Positions 1-9,092 of a stretch of 64,000 nucleotides of DNA are shown here, piece by piece. The stretch's first letter is position 1, and each line of letters begins with the position of its first letter. Below the pieces are notes generated by a model. It searched no databases, was not told the DNA's origin, and was given only the letters and a program-made list of their open reading frames with translations. This DNA is from Planktotalea arctica (GTDB taxonomy: Bacteria; Pseudomonadota; Alphaproteobacteria; Rhodobacterales; Rhodobacteraceae). The stretch is taken from the NCBI RefSeq assembly GCF_002105285.1, contig NZ_MUHR01000012.1, forward strand, positions 1 through 64,000, in the 5' to 3' direction. A program made the position numbers and the translations under genes.

Positions 1-491
1 CAGCTCCACAGCTCCACAGCCCAAGAGTAGCAGCTAGGGGGCCGCACAGTAAAACGGCAAGCCCGAGATCGGCTATGTGGTATGTGGGGAAGACAACACG
101 AATACTAATCCTCCCAAAACAAGCGGCATGCCCAGCAAGCCAAATCTCACGACTTGCAACAAGCTCAGCACGCGTGAGGACAGTCTGTCTGATCCATTAG
201 CGATCGAATTGGGAGCCAAATAGTGCTTTGGACAAACCCAAAAACGAAGTTTAACGCCTTGCATGTTGAAGCCAGGCTTCGGCATTAATTTTTCGAAGAA
301 AACCGAAATTCGCACGGAAAATCAATCAGGCTCACTTACAATTTGCCGTCGGCCAACGCATATGGGAGAGCAAGTCCGACAGTAAAAACGAGCTGGCGCG
401 AGATTTTTGACTGAAATTGTCGATTACTCTTGAGATTTCGCCTGTCCAGTGCAGTTTAGACGTCACATTCTTAACCGGATCAGGAGCTCGC
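1..491. other. Non-coding leader upstream of the mrp operon
   Basis: No convincing gene is visible here. The only sizeable frame (73-315, minus strand) has no ribosome binding site and no recognisable protein. A possible weak promoter for the mrp operon is TTGACT at 407-412 followed after 18 bases by TGAGAT at 431-436; the -10 match is poor, so this is tentative. The first 20 bases contain a short imperfect direct repeat of CAGCTCCACA. Confidence 0.5.
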
Positions 492-3371
492 GTGTCACTC
501 TTTTTTATCGTCGCCTTGCCGTTCTTCGGTGCTCTTTTGCCCGGTTTAATGAATTCTGCAGGTCGATCGGCCTGCGCGGGGGTGACCTTTTCGGTTTCCC
601 TTGCTGCATTCGTCGGACTGCTTAGTCATTTGCCGACAATTTTGGCGGGCGATGTCGTGATGGCGCGTGTGGATTGGATGCCTGCGCTGGGCCTTAATTT
701 CACCCTGATGCTGGACGGGCTTGGCTTTTTCTTCGCTCTTTTGATCCTTGGTATCGGCCTTTTGATCATCGCCTATGCGCGCCAGTACCTTAGCCGCGAC
801 GACAATATGGGGCAGTTTTTTACCTACCTGCTGCTGTTTCAAGGTGCGATGGTTGGAATTGTTCTAAGCGATAACATTTTGCTTTTGCTGGTTTTCTGGG
901 AGTTGACGTCGCTATCGTCCTTCCTTTTGATCGGGTATTGGAAGCATCTGCCAGAGGGGCGACAAGGCGCGCGCATGGCGTTGACGGTCACGGGTATGGG
1001 CGGACTTGCGATGATCGGCGGCATGCTGATCCTTGGCCAGATCGCCGGAAGCTACGATTTAAGCGTGATCCTGCAAAACCGCGATCTCATCCAGGCCGAC
1101 CCGCTCTATGTACCTGCATTGATCCTGATCCTGCTCGGATGTTTCACCAAATCGGCGCAATTCCCGTTTCACTTCTGGCTGCCTCACGCGATGGCCGCGC
1201 CGACGCCTGTCTCGGCCTATCTGCACTCTGCCACGATGGTGAAGGCGGGGATTTTCCTGATGGCGCGCATGTGGCCTGTTTTGTCGGGCACGCCTGAATG
1301 GTTCGTAATCGTGACGACAGCGGGCTTGATTACCATGGTGCTTGGCGCGGTGATTGCGCTGTTCAAACATGATCTCAAGGCGCTGCTTGCCTTTTCCACG
1401 GTAAGCCATCTTGGCTTGATCACCATGCTTCTCGGCACCGGCACAGCCTTTGGTGCAATGGCCGCAATGTTTCATATTCTTAATCACGCGACGTTCAAGG
1501 CGGCGCTGTTTATGTCGGCGGGCATCATTGATCACGAGGCGCACACACGCGATATTCGCCGTCTTGGCGGGCTGCGAAAATTGATGCCAATCACCTTTAT
1601 GATTGCATCTCTGGCAGCGTTATCGATGGCAGGTATTCCGTTGCTCAACGGTTTCCTTTCCAAGGAAATGATGTTGGAGGAAGCGACACAAACGGTCTTG
1701 TTCAACTCTCCTTGGTTGGTGCCTGCGCTGGCAACGTTTGGATCTCTCTTTTCCGCCGCTTACTGTTTCCGTCTGATCGGGCATGTCTTCCTTGGTCCGG
1801 TGCGCGACGATTATCCAGCCAAGCCTCATGATCCGGGCGCGGGCCTGTGGCTGCCTCCGGCCATTCTGGTCGTTCTGGTTGTTGTGATCGGGATTGCGCC
1901 TTTCCTTGCGGAACCCTTCGTCAAGTTGGTGACCGCTTCGGTGCTCGGCGATGCTGCCGAAGTGCCAAAGGCATATTTCAAGATCTGGCACGGCCTTGTT
2001 CCCGCGCTCTATATGTCCATGGTCGCTGTCGTCGGTGGTTTGATCATGCTGGCCATTTTCAAGCCGTCCTTGCGTGTTTGGGATGCCTTGCCGCGTCCGG
2101 AGGCAAAGGTGATTTTCGAAGCGATCGTGCATAGTGTCGCTATGTTGGCGCAAAAAGGAATTGGCGCAGTGCATAACGGCGCGTTTTCGCGTTACGCGGC
2201 CATCGGCGCGGTTGCGATCGTCGCTGCCGGATATCACGCTTGGGTCACGGGTACCGTCGGTGCCCCAACGCGCGAAGTGCAGGCCGCGAGCCCGGTCGCG
2301 ATTGCGGGTTGGGCCATGCTGGTCGCTGCGGCCCTCGGAATGGTTCTATTGCACCGTAACCGCTTTTTGTCACTGATGTTGATCGGGATCGTCGGCCTTA
2401 TGGTGTCGATCGGTTTCGTCTTCTTCAGTGCGCCTGATCTGGCGATGACGCAGTTCACTGTTGAGGTGGTCACGATCATTCTGCTTTTACTCGCGCTCAA
2501 TTTCCTGCCCAACGACACGCCTGTAGAAAGCACGCTTTGGCATCGCACACGCGACAGCGTCGTTGCAGTGATCGGCGGTCTGGCCAGTTTTGCCCTCGCC
2601 TATCACTACCTTTTGCGCGATGCAGTCACGGCTCCGATTTCGCAGTTCCATCTGGCAAACTCTTACAAAGGCGGTGGCGGAACCAATGTGGTCAACGTGA
2701 TCCTCGTCGATTTCCGCGGCTTTGACACCTACGGCGAGATCATCGTTTTGGGCATCGCAGCCTTGCTGATCTATGCGTTGACGGAAACCTTGCTCAACGG
2801 ACCTGTACGCGCGCGTCTTTTGAACCGCAAACCTGATATGAAGCGCGCAGGTAATATGCACCCGATGATGATGGTTGTCCTGACGCGTGGCATCATGCCC
2901 TTCGTCCTGATGGTTGGCTTTTACATCTTCCTGCGCGGCCATAACGAGCCGGGCGGCGGGTTCATTGCCGGATTGATCGTGTCGATCGCGGTGGTGATGC
3001 AATATATGGCCAGTGGATTCGGCTGGGCCTCTGCACGTCTGCGTTATCCCTATCATGGCGTTATTGGCGCAGGTGTTTTGATCGCCGGACTGACGGGCAT
3101 CGGATCGTGGTTCGTCGGCAAGCCTTTCCTGACCTCGGATTTCACCTACGTGCGCATTCCGCCGTTTGAGGAATTTGAACTGGCGACCGCGGCCTTGTTC
3201 GACCTGGGTGTTTTCCTGTCTGTCGTCGGGGCTGTGATGCTCTCGCTTGAGAGCTTTTCGCGGCTTGCGCGACGTGCCCATGTCGAGGATAGCGAACATC
3301 CGATGGATATAGATCCGTCACGTGAAAACACGCCGCAAGGTGACACCGCACCACTAAAAGAGGGAGTGTAG
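492..3371 (+). CDS. mrpA: Mrp-type Na+/H+ antiporter subunit A (fused A/B)
   Basis: This is the largest subunit of a multi-subunit cation/proton antiporter in the inner membrane, homologous to the proton-pumping NuoL subunit of complex I. The protein of about 959 aa is almost entirely transmembrane helices. The N-terminal two thirds carry the proton-translocating domain, with the stretch FPFHFWLPHAMAAPTPVSA typical of the family. The C-terminal part, around LRGHNEPGGGFIAG, is an MnhB domain, so subunits A and B are fused as in the rhizobial Pha systems. I chose the GTG at 492 because AGGAG at 482-486 lies five bases upstream and the protein then starts MSLFFIVALPF; an in-frame TTG at 417 would add 25 residues without a good ribosome site. 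It heads a six-gene operon. Confidence 0.93.
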   Translation: MSLFFIVALPFFGALLPGLMNSAGRSACAGVTFSVSLAAFVGLLSHLPTILAGDVVMARVDWMPALGLNFTLMLDGLGFFFALLILGIGLLIIAYARQYLSRDDNMGQFFTYLLLFQGAMVGIVLSDNILLLLVFWELTSLSSFLLIGYWKHLPEGRQGARMALTVTGMGGLAMIGGMLILGQIAGSYDLSVILQNRDLIQADPLYVPALILILLGCFTKSAQFPFHFWLPHAMAAPTPVSAYLHSATMVKAGIFLMARMWPVLSGTPEWFVIVTTAGLITMVLGAVIALFKHDLKALLAFSTVSHLGLITMLLGTGTAFGAMAAMFHILNHATFKAALFMSAGIIDHEAHTRDIRRLGGLRKLMPITFMIASLAALSMAGIPLLNGFLSKEMMLEEATQTVLFNSPWLVPALATFGSLFSAAYCFRLIGHVFLGPVRDDYPAKPHDPGAGLWLPPAILVVLVVVIGIAPFLAEPFVKLVTASVLGDAAEVPKAYFKIWHGLVPALYMSMVAVVGGLIMLAIFKPSLRVWDALPRPEAKVIFEAIVHSVAMLAQKGIGAVHNGAFSRYAAIGAVAIVAAGYHAWVTGTVGAPTREVQAASPVAIAGWAMLVAAALGMVLLHRNRFLSLMLIGIVGLMVSIGFVFFSAPDLAMTQFTVEVVTIILLLLALNFLPNDTPVESTLWHRTRDSVVAVIGGLASFALAYHYLLRDAVTAPISQFHLANSYKGGGGTNVVNVILVDFRGFDTYGEIIVLGIAALLIYALTETLLNGPVRARLLNRKPDMKRAGNMHPMMMVVLTRGIMPFVLMVGFYIFLRGHNEPGGGFIAGLIVSIAVVMQYMASGFGWASARLRYPYHGVIGAGVLIAGLTGIGSWFVGKPFLTSDFTYVRIPPFEEFELATAALFDLGVFLSVVGAVMLSLESFSRLARRAHVEDSEHPMDIDPSRENTPQGDTAPLKEGV

Positions 3372-3372
3372 C

Positions 3373-3747
3373 ATGGAACTGCTTGTTGCATCTGCCATTG
3401 GCATTTTGACTGCTGCCGGTCTGTATCTTTTGCTGCGTTTGCGCACATTTCCGGTCATTCTGGGGATTTCGCTGCTGACCTATGCGGTGAATGTGTTTCT
3501 CTTTGCTTCGGGGCGCTTGACGACTGGGGCACCGCCAATCCTGCGCGATGGGATTGACGTTTATGCAGATCCCTTGCCACAAGCGCTTGTCCTGACGGCG
3601 ATCGTTATTTCCTTTGGTATGACGGCTGTTGTCGTGATGATCGCACTCGGGGCCTATCTGGGTTCGGACGACGATCATGTAGATGATCAACCCGATGATC
3701 CGGATGCCACCAGCGACAAAGCACCAGCGACGGAGAGCCGAACATGA
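3373..3747 (+). CDS. mrpC: Mrp-type Na+/H+ antiporter subunit C
   Basis: Small membrane subunit of 124 aa, a NuoK homologue, with three predicted helices and a charged acidic tail (residues about 97-124, rich in Asp). It is needed for assembly of the Mrp complex. The start follows the mrpA stop by one base and has AGGGAG at 3361-3366. Its end overlaps mrpD by an ATGA. Confidence 0.92.
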   Translation: MELLVASAIGILTAAGLYLLLRLRTFPVILGISLLTYAVNVFLFASGRLTTGAPPILRDGIDVYADPLPQALVLTAIVISFGMTAVVVMIALGAYLGSDDDHVDDQPDDPDATSDKAPATESRT

Positions 3748-5285
3748 CCCACTGGATCATTGCGCCCGTCATTTTGCCTGCCTTGCTTGCACCGTTCATC
3801 GTGCTGGCTGCGCGCTATCACATCGGTATTCAACGTGCCTTTTCCGTGGCGGGCGTGCTTGCCCTTATCGGTATTGCTCTGAGCCTGGTCTTTCAGACCT
3901 CTGATGGTTCGGTTCTGCTGTATCAACTGGGCGATTGGGCTGCGCCATTTGGCATCGTTCTGGTCGGGGACAGGCTGTCGACGATGATGGTTCTGCTCAC
4001 AGCGGTGCTTGCGCTTTTCGTGCTGCTTTACGCCATCGGTTCTGGCTGGGATGATCGGGGGCGGCATTTCCATGCGCTTTTTCAATTTCAGGTTATGGGC
4101 ATCATGGGCGCATTCCTGACGGGTGATTTGTTCAACCTGTTCGTCTTCTTTGAAGTGTTGCTGATTGCATCCTACGGATTGATGATCCACGCGGGTGGCA
4201 ACGCGCGGCTGCGCGCGGGCGTGCAATATGTGTTGTTCAATCTGATCGGCTCGACCTTGTTCCTGTTTGCGCTCGGTGCGATCTATGCAGAAACGGGCAC
4301 GCTGAATATGGCGGACCTTGCCAATCGTGCAGCACTGATCGGTGCCGAAGAAACCGTCGGCATCCGCGTCGCTGCGGTTCTGTTGTTGCTGGTCTTCGCG
4401 ATCAAGGCGGCGCTGGTGCCGCTGCATTTCTGGCTACCCTCGAGCTATGCCGAAGCGCCCGCGCCCGTGGCGGCGCTTTTTGCGATCATGACCAAGGTTG
4501 GCGCATATGCGATCATCCGTGTCTACACGATGATCTTCCCGCCCGATCTGGAGGTGACATCCGGATTGCATGAGGTCTGGCTTTTGCCTGCGGCTTTGAT
4601 TTCCGTCGCCGTTGGCATGACGGGTGTTTTGGGGGCTAAGCGATTGGATCGCCTTGTGGCGTTCTCGGTCATCGGATCAATGGGCATGGTGATGGTCGCG
4701 ATTTCGCTCTTCACACCGCAAAGCATTGCAGCGGCGTTGTATTACATTGTGCACTCCACCCTTGCAGGTGCGGCATTGTTCCTGATCAGTGATCTCGTGC
4801 GCAGCGCTCGGGCGAACCTTGAGTTGACGCCGCAGCCACCTGTGGCCGGTGCGCCGTTGACGGCGGCGCTGTTCTTCGCAGGCGCGATAGCGATGGCAGG
4901 CCTGCCGCCGCTTTCGGGCTTTCTAGGGAAATTGCTGGTTCTGGACGCGGCCTACTCATCGCCCTTCATGGTCTGGATTTGGGCAATCGTGCTGACCTCC
5001 AGTCTGGTCAGCATTTTGGGCTTTGCGCGTGCAGGCAGTATCCTTTTTTGGAAGGCGCATGGCGCTTCACCTGTGCCAGGCGCAGCTGAAGCCAAGCGTC
5101 CTGCCACCTTGTCCTACATTGCTGTTGGTGGATTGATTGCGCTGCTTGCGGCCCACACGGTCTTTGCCGGATTTGTCCATGGTTACACAACAACCATGGC
5201 CGCGCAGTTGTTCGCTCCCGAGCCATATGTGTCGACGGTGATCGACACGCCCGGTAAACTCAGCAAGCCAAAGGGGGATCACTGA
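3744..5285 (+). CDS. mrpD: Mrp-type Na+/H+ antiporter subunit D
   Basis: Integral membrane protein of 513 aa from the NuoM/NuoN proton-translocating family, with about 14 predicted helices. Family signatures include the helix around LFNLFVFFEVLLIASYGL and the stretch ALVPLHFWLPSSYAEAPAPV, which carries the conserved Lys/His environment of the proton path. Together with MrpA it forms the ion-translocating part of the complex. It starts inside the mrpC stop (ATGA) and is followed one base later by mrpE. Confidence 0.93.
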   Translation: MTHWIIAPVILPALLAPFIVLAARYHIGIQRAFSVAGVLALIGIALSLVFQTSDGSVLLYQLGDWAAPFGIVLVGDRLSTMMVLLTAVLALFVLLYAIGSGWDDRGRHFHALFQFQVMGIMGAFLTGDLFNLFVFFEVLLIASYGLMIHAGGNARLRAGVQYVLFNLIGSTLFLFALGAIYAETGTLNMADLANRAALIGAEETVGIRVAAVLLLLVFAIKAALVPLHFWLPSSYAEAPAPVAALFAIMTKVGAYAIIRVYTMIFPPDLEVTSGLHEVWLLPAALISVAVGMTGVLGAKRLDRLVAFSVIGSMGMVMVAISLFTPQSIAAALYYIVHSTLAGAALFLISDLVRSARANLELTPQPPVAGAPLTAALFFAGAIAMAGLPPLSGFLGKLLVLDAAYSSPFMVWIWAIVLTSSLVSILGFARAGSILFWKAHGASPVPGAAEAKRPATLSYIAVGGLIALLAAHTVFAGFVHGYTTTMAAQLFAPEPYVSTVIDTPGKLSKPKGDH

Positions 5286-5286
5286 C

Positions 5287-5790
5287 ATGATGCGCACCGT
5301 TTTCTATTGGTTCTTGCCGCACCCCTATCTTACCCTGCTTTTGGCTGTGGTCTGGATTCTGCTACAGAATGAATTTTCTGCTGGGATGGCTGTTTTTGGT
5401 GTGATCCTCGGCATCATCATTCCGTGGAGCACTTCGGTTTGGTGGCCCGATCGCCCGAAAGGGTTCCGCTTGGGCAAGATGCTGTCCTACAGCCTTGTCG
5501 TCGTGTGGGACATTGTCATTGCGAATGTAGAGGTTGCATGGATTGTGTTGACCGTCCCCAATGCCAAGCTCAAGCCGGCGTGGATTGTCGTGCCCCTTGA
5601 TTTGCTCGAGCCGGAGGCGATTACGATGTTGGCCGGGACGATCACCTTGACGCCCGGCACCGTGTCGGCTGATCTGTCTGACGAAGGCCACAACCTTTTG
5701 GTACATGTGCTGCACACGGATGACCCGGATGCTGTGCGCGACGAGATCAAGACACGCTACGAGCGCCGCCTGAAGGAGATATTCTCATGA
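5287..5790 (+). CDS. mrpE: Mrp-type Na+/H+ antiporter subunit E
   Basis: Protein of 167 aa with two or three N-terminal membrane helices and a soluble C-terminal part, matching the MnhE/MrpE family in length and order. The segment AITMLAGTITLTPGTVSADL is the conserved family core. It sits between mrpD and mrpF and overlaps mrpF by ATGA. MrpE is an accessory subunit for assembly and full activity. Confidence 0.92.
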   Translation: MMRTVFYWFLPHPYLTLLLAVVWILLQNEFSAGMAVFGVILGIIIPWSTSVWWPDRPKGFRLGKMLSYSLVVVWDIVIANVEVAWIVLTVPNAKLKPAWIVVPLDLLEPEAITMLAGTITLTPGTVSADLSDEGHNLLVHVLHTDDPDAVRDEIKTRYERRLKEIFS

Positions 5791-6074
5791 TATCAGCCAC
5801 TTCACTTTTAGATGTCGCGATAACTGTTGCATTTGTCACGCTCGCGCTTGGCCAACTCCTGTCGATGGCGCGCCTTGTGATCGGTCCAACGACGGGGGAT
5901 CGTATTCTGGCCCTTGATACAATGGTCATTAACGCGCTTGGCCTTGTAGTGCTGCTTGGCATCCATCAGGGCGTGCAAATCTATTTCGAAGTCTCTTTGC
6001 TGATCGCAATGCTGGGCTTCGTCTCAACGGTCGCTTTGGCGCGCTTCATCCTGAGGGGGGACATCATCGAATGA
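5787..6074 (+). CDS. mrpF: Mrp-type Na+/H+ antiporter subunit F
   Basis: Small membrane subunit of 95 aa with three predicted helices. The sequence RLVIGPTTGDRILALDTM matches the conserved GPT-x-x-DR-x-x-ALD motif of MnhF/MrpF. It overlaps both neighbours by ATGA, so translation of the set is likely coupled. Confidence 0.92.
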   Translation: MISATSLLDVAITVAFVTLALGQLLSMARLVIGPTTGDRILALDTMVINALGLVVLLGIHQGVQIYFEVSLLIAMLGFVSTVALARFILRGDIIE

Positions 6075-6451
6075 GTGCAGAAATTATCGGTACATATGCG
6101 ACGGCGGCCTTTTTGTTGATCGGTGCTTTCTTCGTTGCCGTGGGCGTCATCGGTCTGTTGAAATTCAAAGACCCGATGACCCGTCTTCACGCCCCGACAA
6201 AAGTCGGCACAGTTGGGATCGGCATGTTGCTTTTGGCTTCGATGACCCATTCCTTCATGCTCGCAGAGACCTCCGTGCATGAGCTTTTGATTATGGGTTT
6301 CCTGTTCGTCACTGCACCGATTTCGGCAAATTTCATTGCCAAAGTGAACATTCACAAAGGCGTGTGCGAAACACCCCCCAAGCCATCGCAGGATGATACC
6401 TGGTCGACGTTGAAATCACCCGACGAAGATCCCGAACCAGGCTCTGCTTAA
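6071..6451 (+). CDS. mrpG: Mrp-type Na+/H+ antiporter subunit G
   Basis: Last subunit of the antiporter, 126 aa, with three predicted helices and the family motif KFKDPMTRLHAPTKVGTVG. The C-terminal 30 residues are polar and poorly conserved. The stop overlaps the end of the convergent FMN-dehydrogenase gene by four bases, so no separate terminator fits between the two operons. Confidence 0.92.
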   Translation: MSAEIIGTYATAAFLLIGAFFVAVGVIGLLKFKDPMTRLHAPTKVGTVGIGMLLLASMTHSFMLAETSVHELLIMGFLFVTAPISANFIAKVNIHKGVCETPPKPSQDDTWSTLKSPDEDPEPGSA

Positions 6452-7554
6452 ACGCGTTGCGGGGGCAATTGGGTCAGCCCCGTTTGCGCCATAGCAATGC
6501 TTAGCTCGTCGCTTAGAACGTCCCAAAGCCGCTCAAGGCCCGCTTCGCCGGCTGCGGCGATGGCGAACTGCAGGATTCGCCCAAAAAAGACGTAATCGGC
6601 GCCCGCGTGCAGTGCTTTGAGCACGTCCTCGCCCGAGCGCAGTCCACTGTCGAAAAAGATCGGATAATCTGGCCCGAGCGCTGCGCGCATGGCCGGCAGC
6701 AGGCTAAAGGGTGAGGGCGCGCTTTCAAGTTGGCGCGCACCGTGGCTGGAGACCTGAATCGCGTCCACGCCCGCTGCTTGCAGTGCGAGCGCGTCCTCGA
6801 CATCGAGCACGCCTTTGACCACCAGATTGCCGCGCCACGCGTCGCGCAGGCGTTTGAGCGTATCCCAATCAGCGCGCGCGCGGCTTTCGGTGCGATCGAA
6901 AGCATAGCCCTCCATTTCAAAATTTGCCATTTGCGGTTTGCCTGCGAAGAGGGCCGATAAAGACCAATGAGGATGCAGCGCAAAGTCGATGAATTGCTTC
7001 GGACCGATGCGAAACGGCATTTTGAAACCGTGGCGTAATTCGCGTGGGCGGCGCCCCACTTCGGGCACATCAGCGGTGAGAACCAGTGTCTCGTAGCCCG
7101 CCGCTTTTGCGCGCTCGACCAGCTTGAAAGTGCCAGTGCCATCACCGCTGAAATAAAGCTGGAACCACGCGTGTCCGTCGGCCACTTCGATTATCTTCTC
7201 CATCGGGGTCGAGGCTACGGTAGAGACGCCGTGCGGCACTTGGTACTTTGCGGCAAGGCGCGCCAGCATCAAATCGGCGCCGGGGCCAGAGAGGTTGCAC
7301 ATGCCCATGGGCGCGATGCCGAACGGGCGCTGCGCGGGTTGCCCAAAGAGGCTTGCGCCAAGCGCGCGCTCGCTCACATTGTGCAGAATACGGGGGCGCA
7401 GCGTCGTCGCGTCCATAGCGGCGCGATTGCGCATCGCACCAGTTTCTTCGCCCGCAGCGCCGTCGATATAGTCAAAGATCATCCAAGGCAGGCGTTTCTT
7501 GGCAAGCCGCCGCGCATCACTCGCAGAGTGGATATGCGCGGCGGCCCTGGTCAT
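6448..7554 (-). CDS. FMN-dependent 2-hydroxyacid dehydrogenase, candidate sulfolactate dehydrogenase
   Basis: A 368-aa member of the L-lactate dehydrogenase/glycolate oxidase FMN family. Visible active-site residues are Gln132 and Tyr134 (FQLYF), Lys247 (VVKGVL), His271 and Arg274 (SSHGARQLE); the usual HGGRQ is HGARQ here. The start at 7554 overlaps the comE stop by one base (TGATG), and an upstream in-frame start would run into comE. As the last gene after HpsN and ComDE homologues, it is best placed to oxidise 3-sulfolactate to sulfopyruvate, the role called SlcD in other roseobacters. The enzyme class is clear; the substrate is inferred only from position. L-lactate or another hydroxyacid remains possible. 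Confidence 0.85.
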   Translation of the reverse strand: MTRAAAHIHSASDARRLAKKRLPWMIFDYIDGAAGEETGAMRNRAAMDATTLRPRILHNVSERALGASLFGQPAQRPFGIAPMGMCNLSGPGADLMLARLAAKYQVPHGVSTVASTPMEKIIEVADGHAWFQLYFSGDGTGTFKLVERAKAAGYETLVLTADVPEVGRRPRELRHGFKMPFRIGPKQFIDFALHPHWSLSALFAGKPQMANFEMEGYAFDRTESRARADWDTLKRLRDAWRGNLVVKGVLDVEDALALQAAGVDAIQVSSHGARQLESAPSPFSLLPAMRAALGPDYPIFFDSGLRSGEDVLKALHAGADYVFFGRILQFAIAAAGEAGLERLWDVLSDELSIAMAQTGLTQLPPQRV

Positions 7555-8108
7555 CAGGACGCGACGGCGGTCATGAAGCGGTGCTTGATCACCACGGGAT
7601 CCATCGTGATTACAGGCAGCTTGATGTTGCCGCTGTCGCATTTGCACACGATTACGGTCATCTTCTTGCTATCGATCGCGCCTTGCAAAACAGGCCCGAG
7701 GTCCTTGTCTTGCACTTCGATCACGTTCTCGCAGCCACAGGCTTTTGCAACGGCCGTCAGTGAGGTTTTCATGCCGGCATAGGTCGGCTGATCGCCCGTA
7801 GAGCCGTAAGAGCCATTGTCGATGATCAGCAAAATGTAGTTATCGGCCACATTGTTGGCGATTGTCGGCAGCGTGCCAAGGTTCGTAAGAACCGAGCCGT
7901 CACCGTCGATGGAGATCACGGTTTTATCTTGCGACAAGGCAAGGCCGAGACCGATGGAGGACGACAGGCCCATGGTGCCGAGCATGTAGAAATTTGTGGG
8001 CTGGTCGTCGATCATATGCAGCTCTTGGCTGGGCAGACCGATGTTGCAGACCACGAGCTGATCACGGATGATCGGGGCGATTTCTTTCAGGATTTCAGAT
8101 CTGATCAT
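7554..8108 (-). CDS. comE: Sulfopyruvate decarboxylase, beta (ThDP-binding) subunit
   Basis: ThDP-binding half (184 aa) of a two-subunit decarboxylase that converts 3-sulfopyruvate to sulfoacetaldehyde. The cofactor motif is IDGDGSVLTNLGTLPTIANN followed by the stretch LLIIDNGSYGSTGDQ, as in ComE and phosphonopyruvate decarboxylases. The start overlaps the comD stop (ATGA), as expected for two subunits of one enzyme. In the DHPS pathway it follows sulfolactate oxidation. Sulfoacetaldehyde would then need Xsc, which is not in this window. Phosphonopyruvate decarboxylase is the main alternative but fits the neighbours less well. Confidence 0.85.
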   Translation of the reverse strand: MIRSEILKEIAPIIRDQLVVCNIGLPSQELHMIDDQPTNFYMLGTMGLSSSIGLGLALSQDKTVISIDGDGSVLTNLGTLPTIANNVADNYILLIIDNGSYGSTGDQPTYAGMKTSLTAVAKACGCENVIEVQDKDLGPVLQGAIDSKKMTVIVCKCDSGNIKLPVITMDPVVIKHRFMTAVAS

Positions 8109-8611
8109 TGGTCCCCGTAGCCTCCCCAGAAGTTAGCGTCGGTCAGGATCGCGACTGGCTTGTTGCACATGAATGTGTATTTCAGGATCGCGTCGAACTC
8201 TTCCACATCGGACTGGTGGTGGAAGTGGTAGGTCGGGATTTTCATCTCGTCCAGCAGCGCCTTGGTGTGCACGGCCATTTCGACCTGACAAGCCACAGGT
8301 TCGCGCAGCTCGCCGCGATAGGAAATCAGCATCGGCAAGGGCATGCGGTAATACTGGATTAATGTCGCAAGCGTGTTGATCGTGACACCAATGGCTGTGT
8401 TCTGCATGATGATCGCAGGACGTTTGCCGCCCATATGCGCGCCCGCGCACAGGCCCATGCCCTCGTCTTCCTTGTTGGACGGGATGTGGAAAATTTCGTC
8501 GCGCGCGTCGATTTCTTCGATCACACCGGCCAACTGCTTGCAGGGCACGGTGGTGACGAAGGAAACGTTGTTGGCGACAAGATCATCGGTGATCTTCTTG
8601 TCGATATTCAT
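8105..8611 (-). CDS. comD: Sulfopyruvate decarboxylase, alpha (Pyr-domain) subunit
   Basis: Pyrimidine-binding half (168 aa) of the same ThDP decarboxylase. The conserved glutamate that activates ThDP lies in the segment around SNKEDEGMGLCAGAHMGGKR (E of KEDE), and the helix QNTAIGVTINTLATLIQYY is typical of ComD and the N-terminal half of phosphonopyruvate decarboxylase. It directly precedes comE with a four-base overlap. A splitting of this ThDP enzyme into two short proteins is characteristic of ComDE. Confidence 0.85.
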   Translation of the reverse strand: MNIDKKITDDLVANNVSFVTTVPCKQLAGVIEEIDARDEIFHIPSNKEDEGMGLCAGAHMGGKRPAIIMQNTAIGVTINTLATLIQYYRMPLPMLISYRGELREPVACQVEMAVHTKALLDEMKIPTYHFHHQSDVEEFDAILKYTFMCNKPVAILTDANFWGGYGDQ

Positions 8612-8665
8612 GTCGATGGGGCCTTTCAGGTTTTGCGCATATGCGCGTGGTTCGGGAAACTGGGG

Positions 8666-9079
8666 TTATGTGTTGGTGCGGTGAACATGTACCGCGCAGC
8701 CCGCATGGCGCACGACGCGCGCAGAGGTGGAGCCGAGAAAATAGTCGCTCAATCCGGGCTTGTGCGATCCGATAACGATGCAATCGATGCTGTTTGCAGA
8801 GGCGTAGTCAAGGATCGCGCGTGCGCTGTGGCCTGTTACAATCTCGCGCTTGACGCCGTCGATTTCGGCCAGCTTGTCACTCAAGAGCGCGCGTGATCTC
8901 TCGAAGCCGGCTTTGATCGTGGCCTCGTCAAGATAGGCGGTGACGGAGCCTTGGGGCGCTTCGTGCACATGCAGCGCAATGATGTCGCCGCCCTTCGCGC
9001 AAAGCGCGCGCGCGATTTCGAGCGTTTGCTGTGATAGCCCGTGATCGAGCGCCATGGGAACAAGGATTTTAGCGTACAT
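8666..9079 (-). CDS. Universal stress protein, UspA family
   Basis: Protein of 137 aa that begins MYAKILVPMALDHG, the usual first beta strand of UspA proteins, and ends with the nucleotide-binding signature IVIGSHKPGLSDYFLGSTSA, close to G-2x-G-9x-G-S/T. The start at 9079 was preferred because the 48 residues encoded upstream look non-coding. It lies inside the sulfonate operon, 13 bases after hpsP and 54 before comD. Its role there is unknown; Usp genes are often found next to TRAP transporters. Confidence 0.85.
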   Translation of the reverse strand: MYAKILVPMALDHGLSQQTLEIARALCAKGGDIIALHVHEAPQGSVTAYLDEATIKAGFERSRALLSDKLAEIDGVKREIVTGHSARAILDYASANSIDCIVIGSHKPGLSDYFLGSTSARVVRHAGCAVHVHRTNT

Positions 9080-9092
9080 CAAAGCGTCTCCG

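Noticed and set aside
73-315. 80-aa minus-strand frame in the first 500 bases
   Set aside because: No ribosome site, no recognisable domain and no operon context; treated as non-coding.
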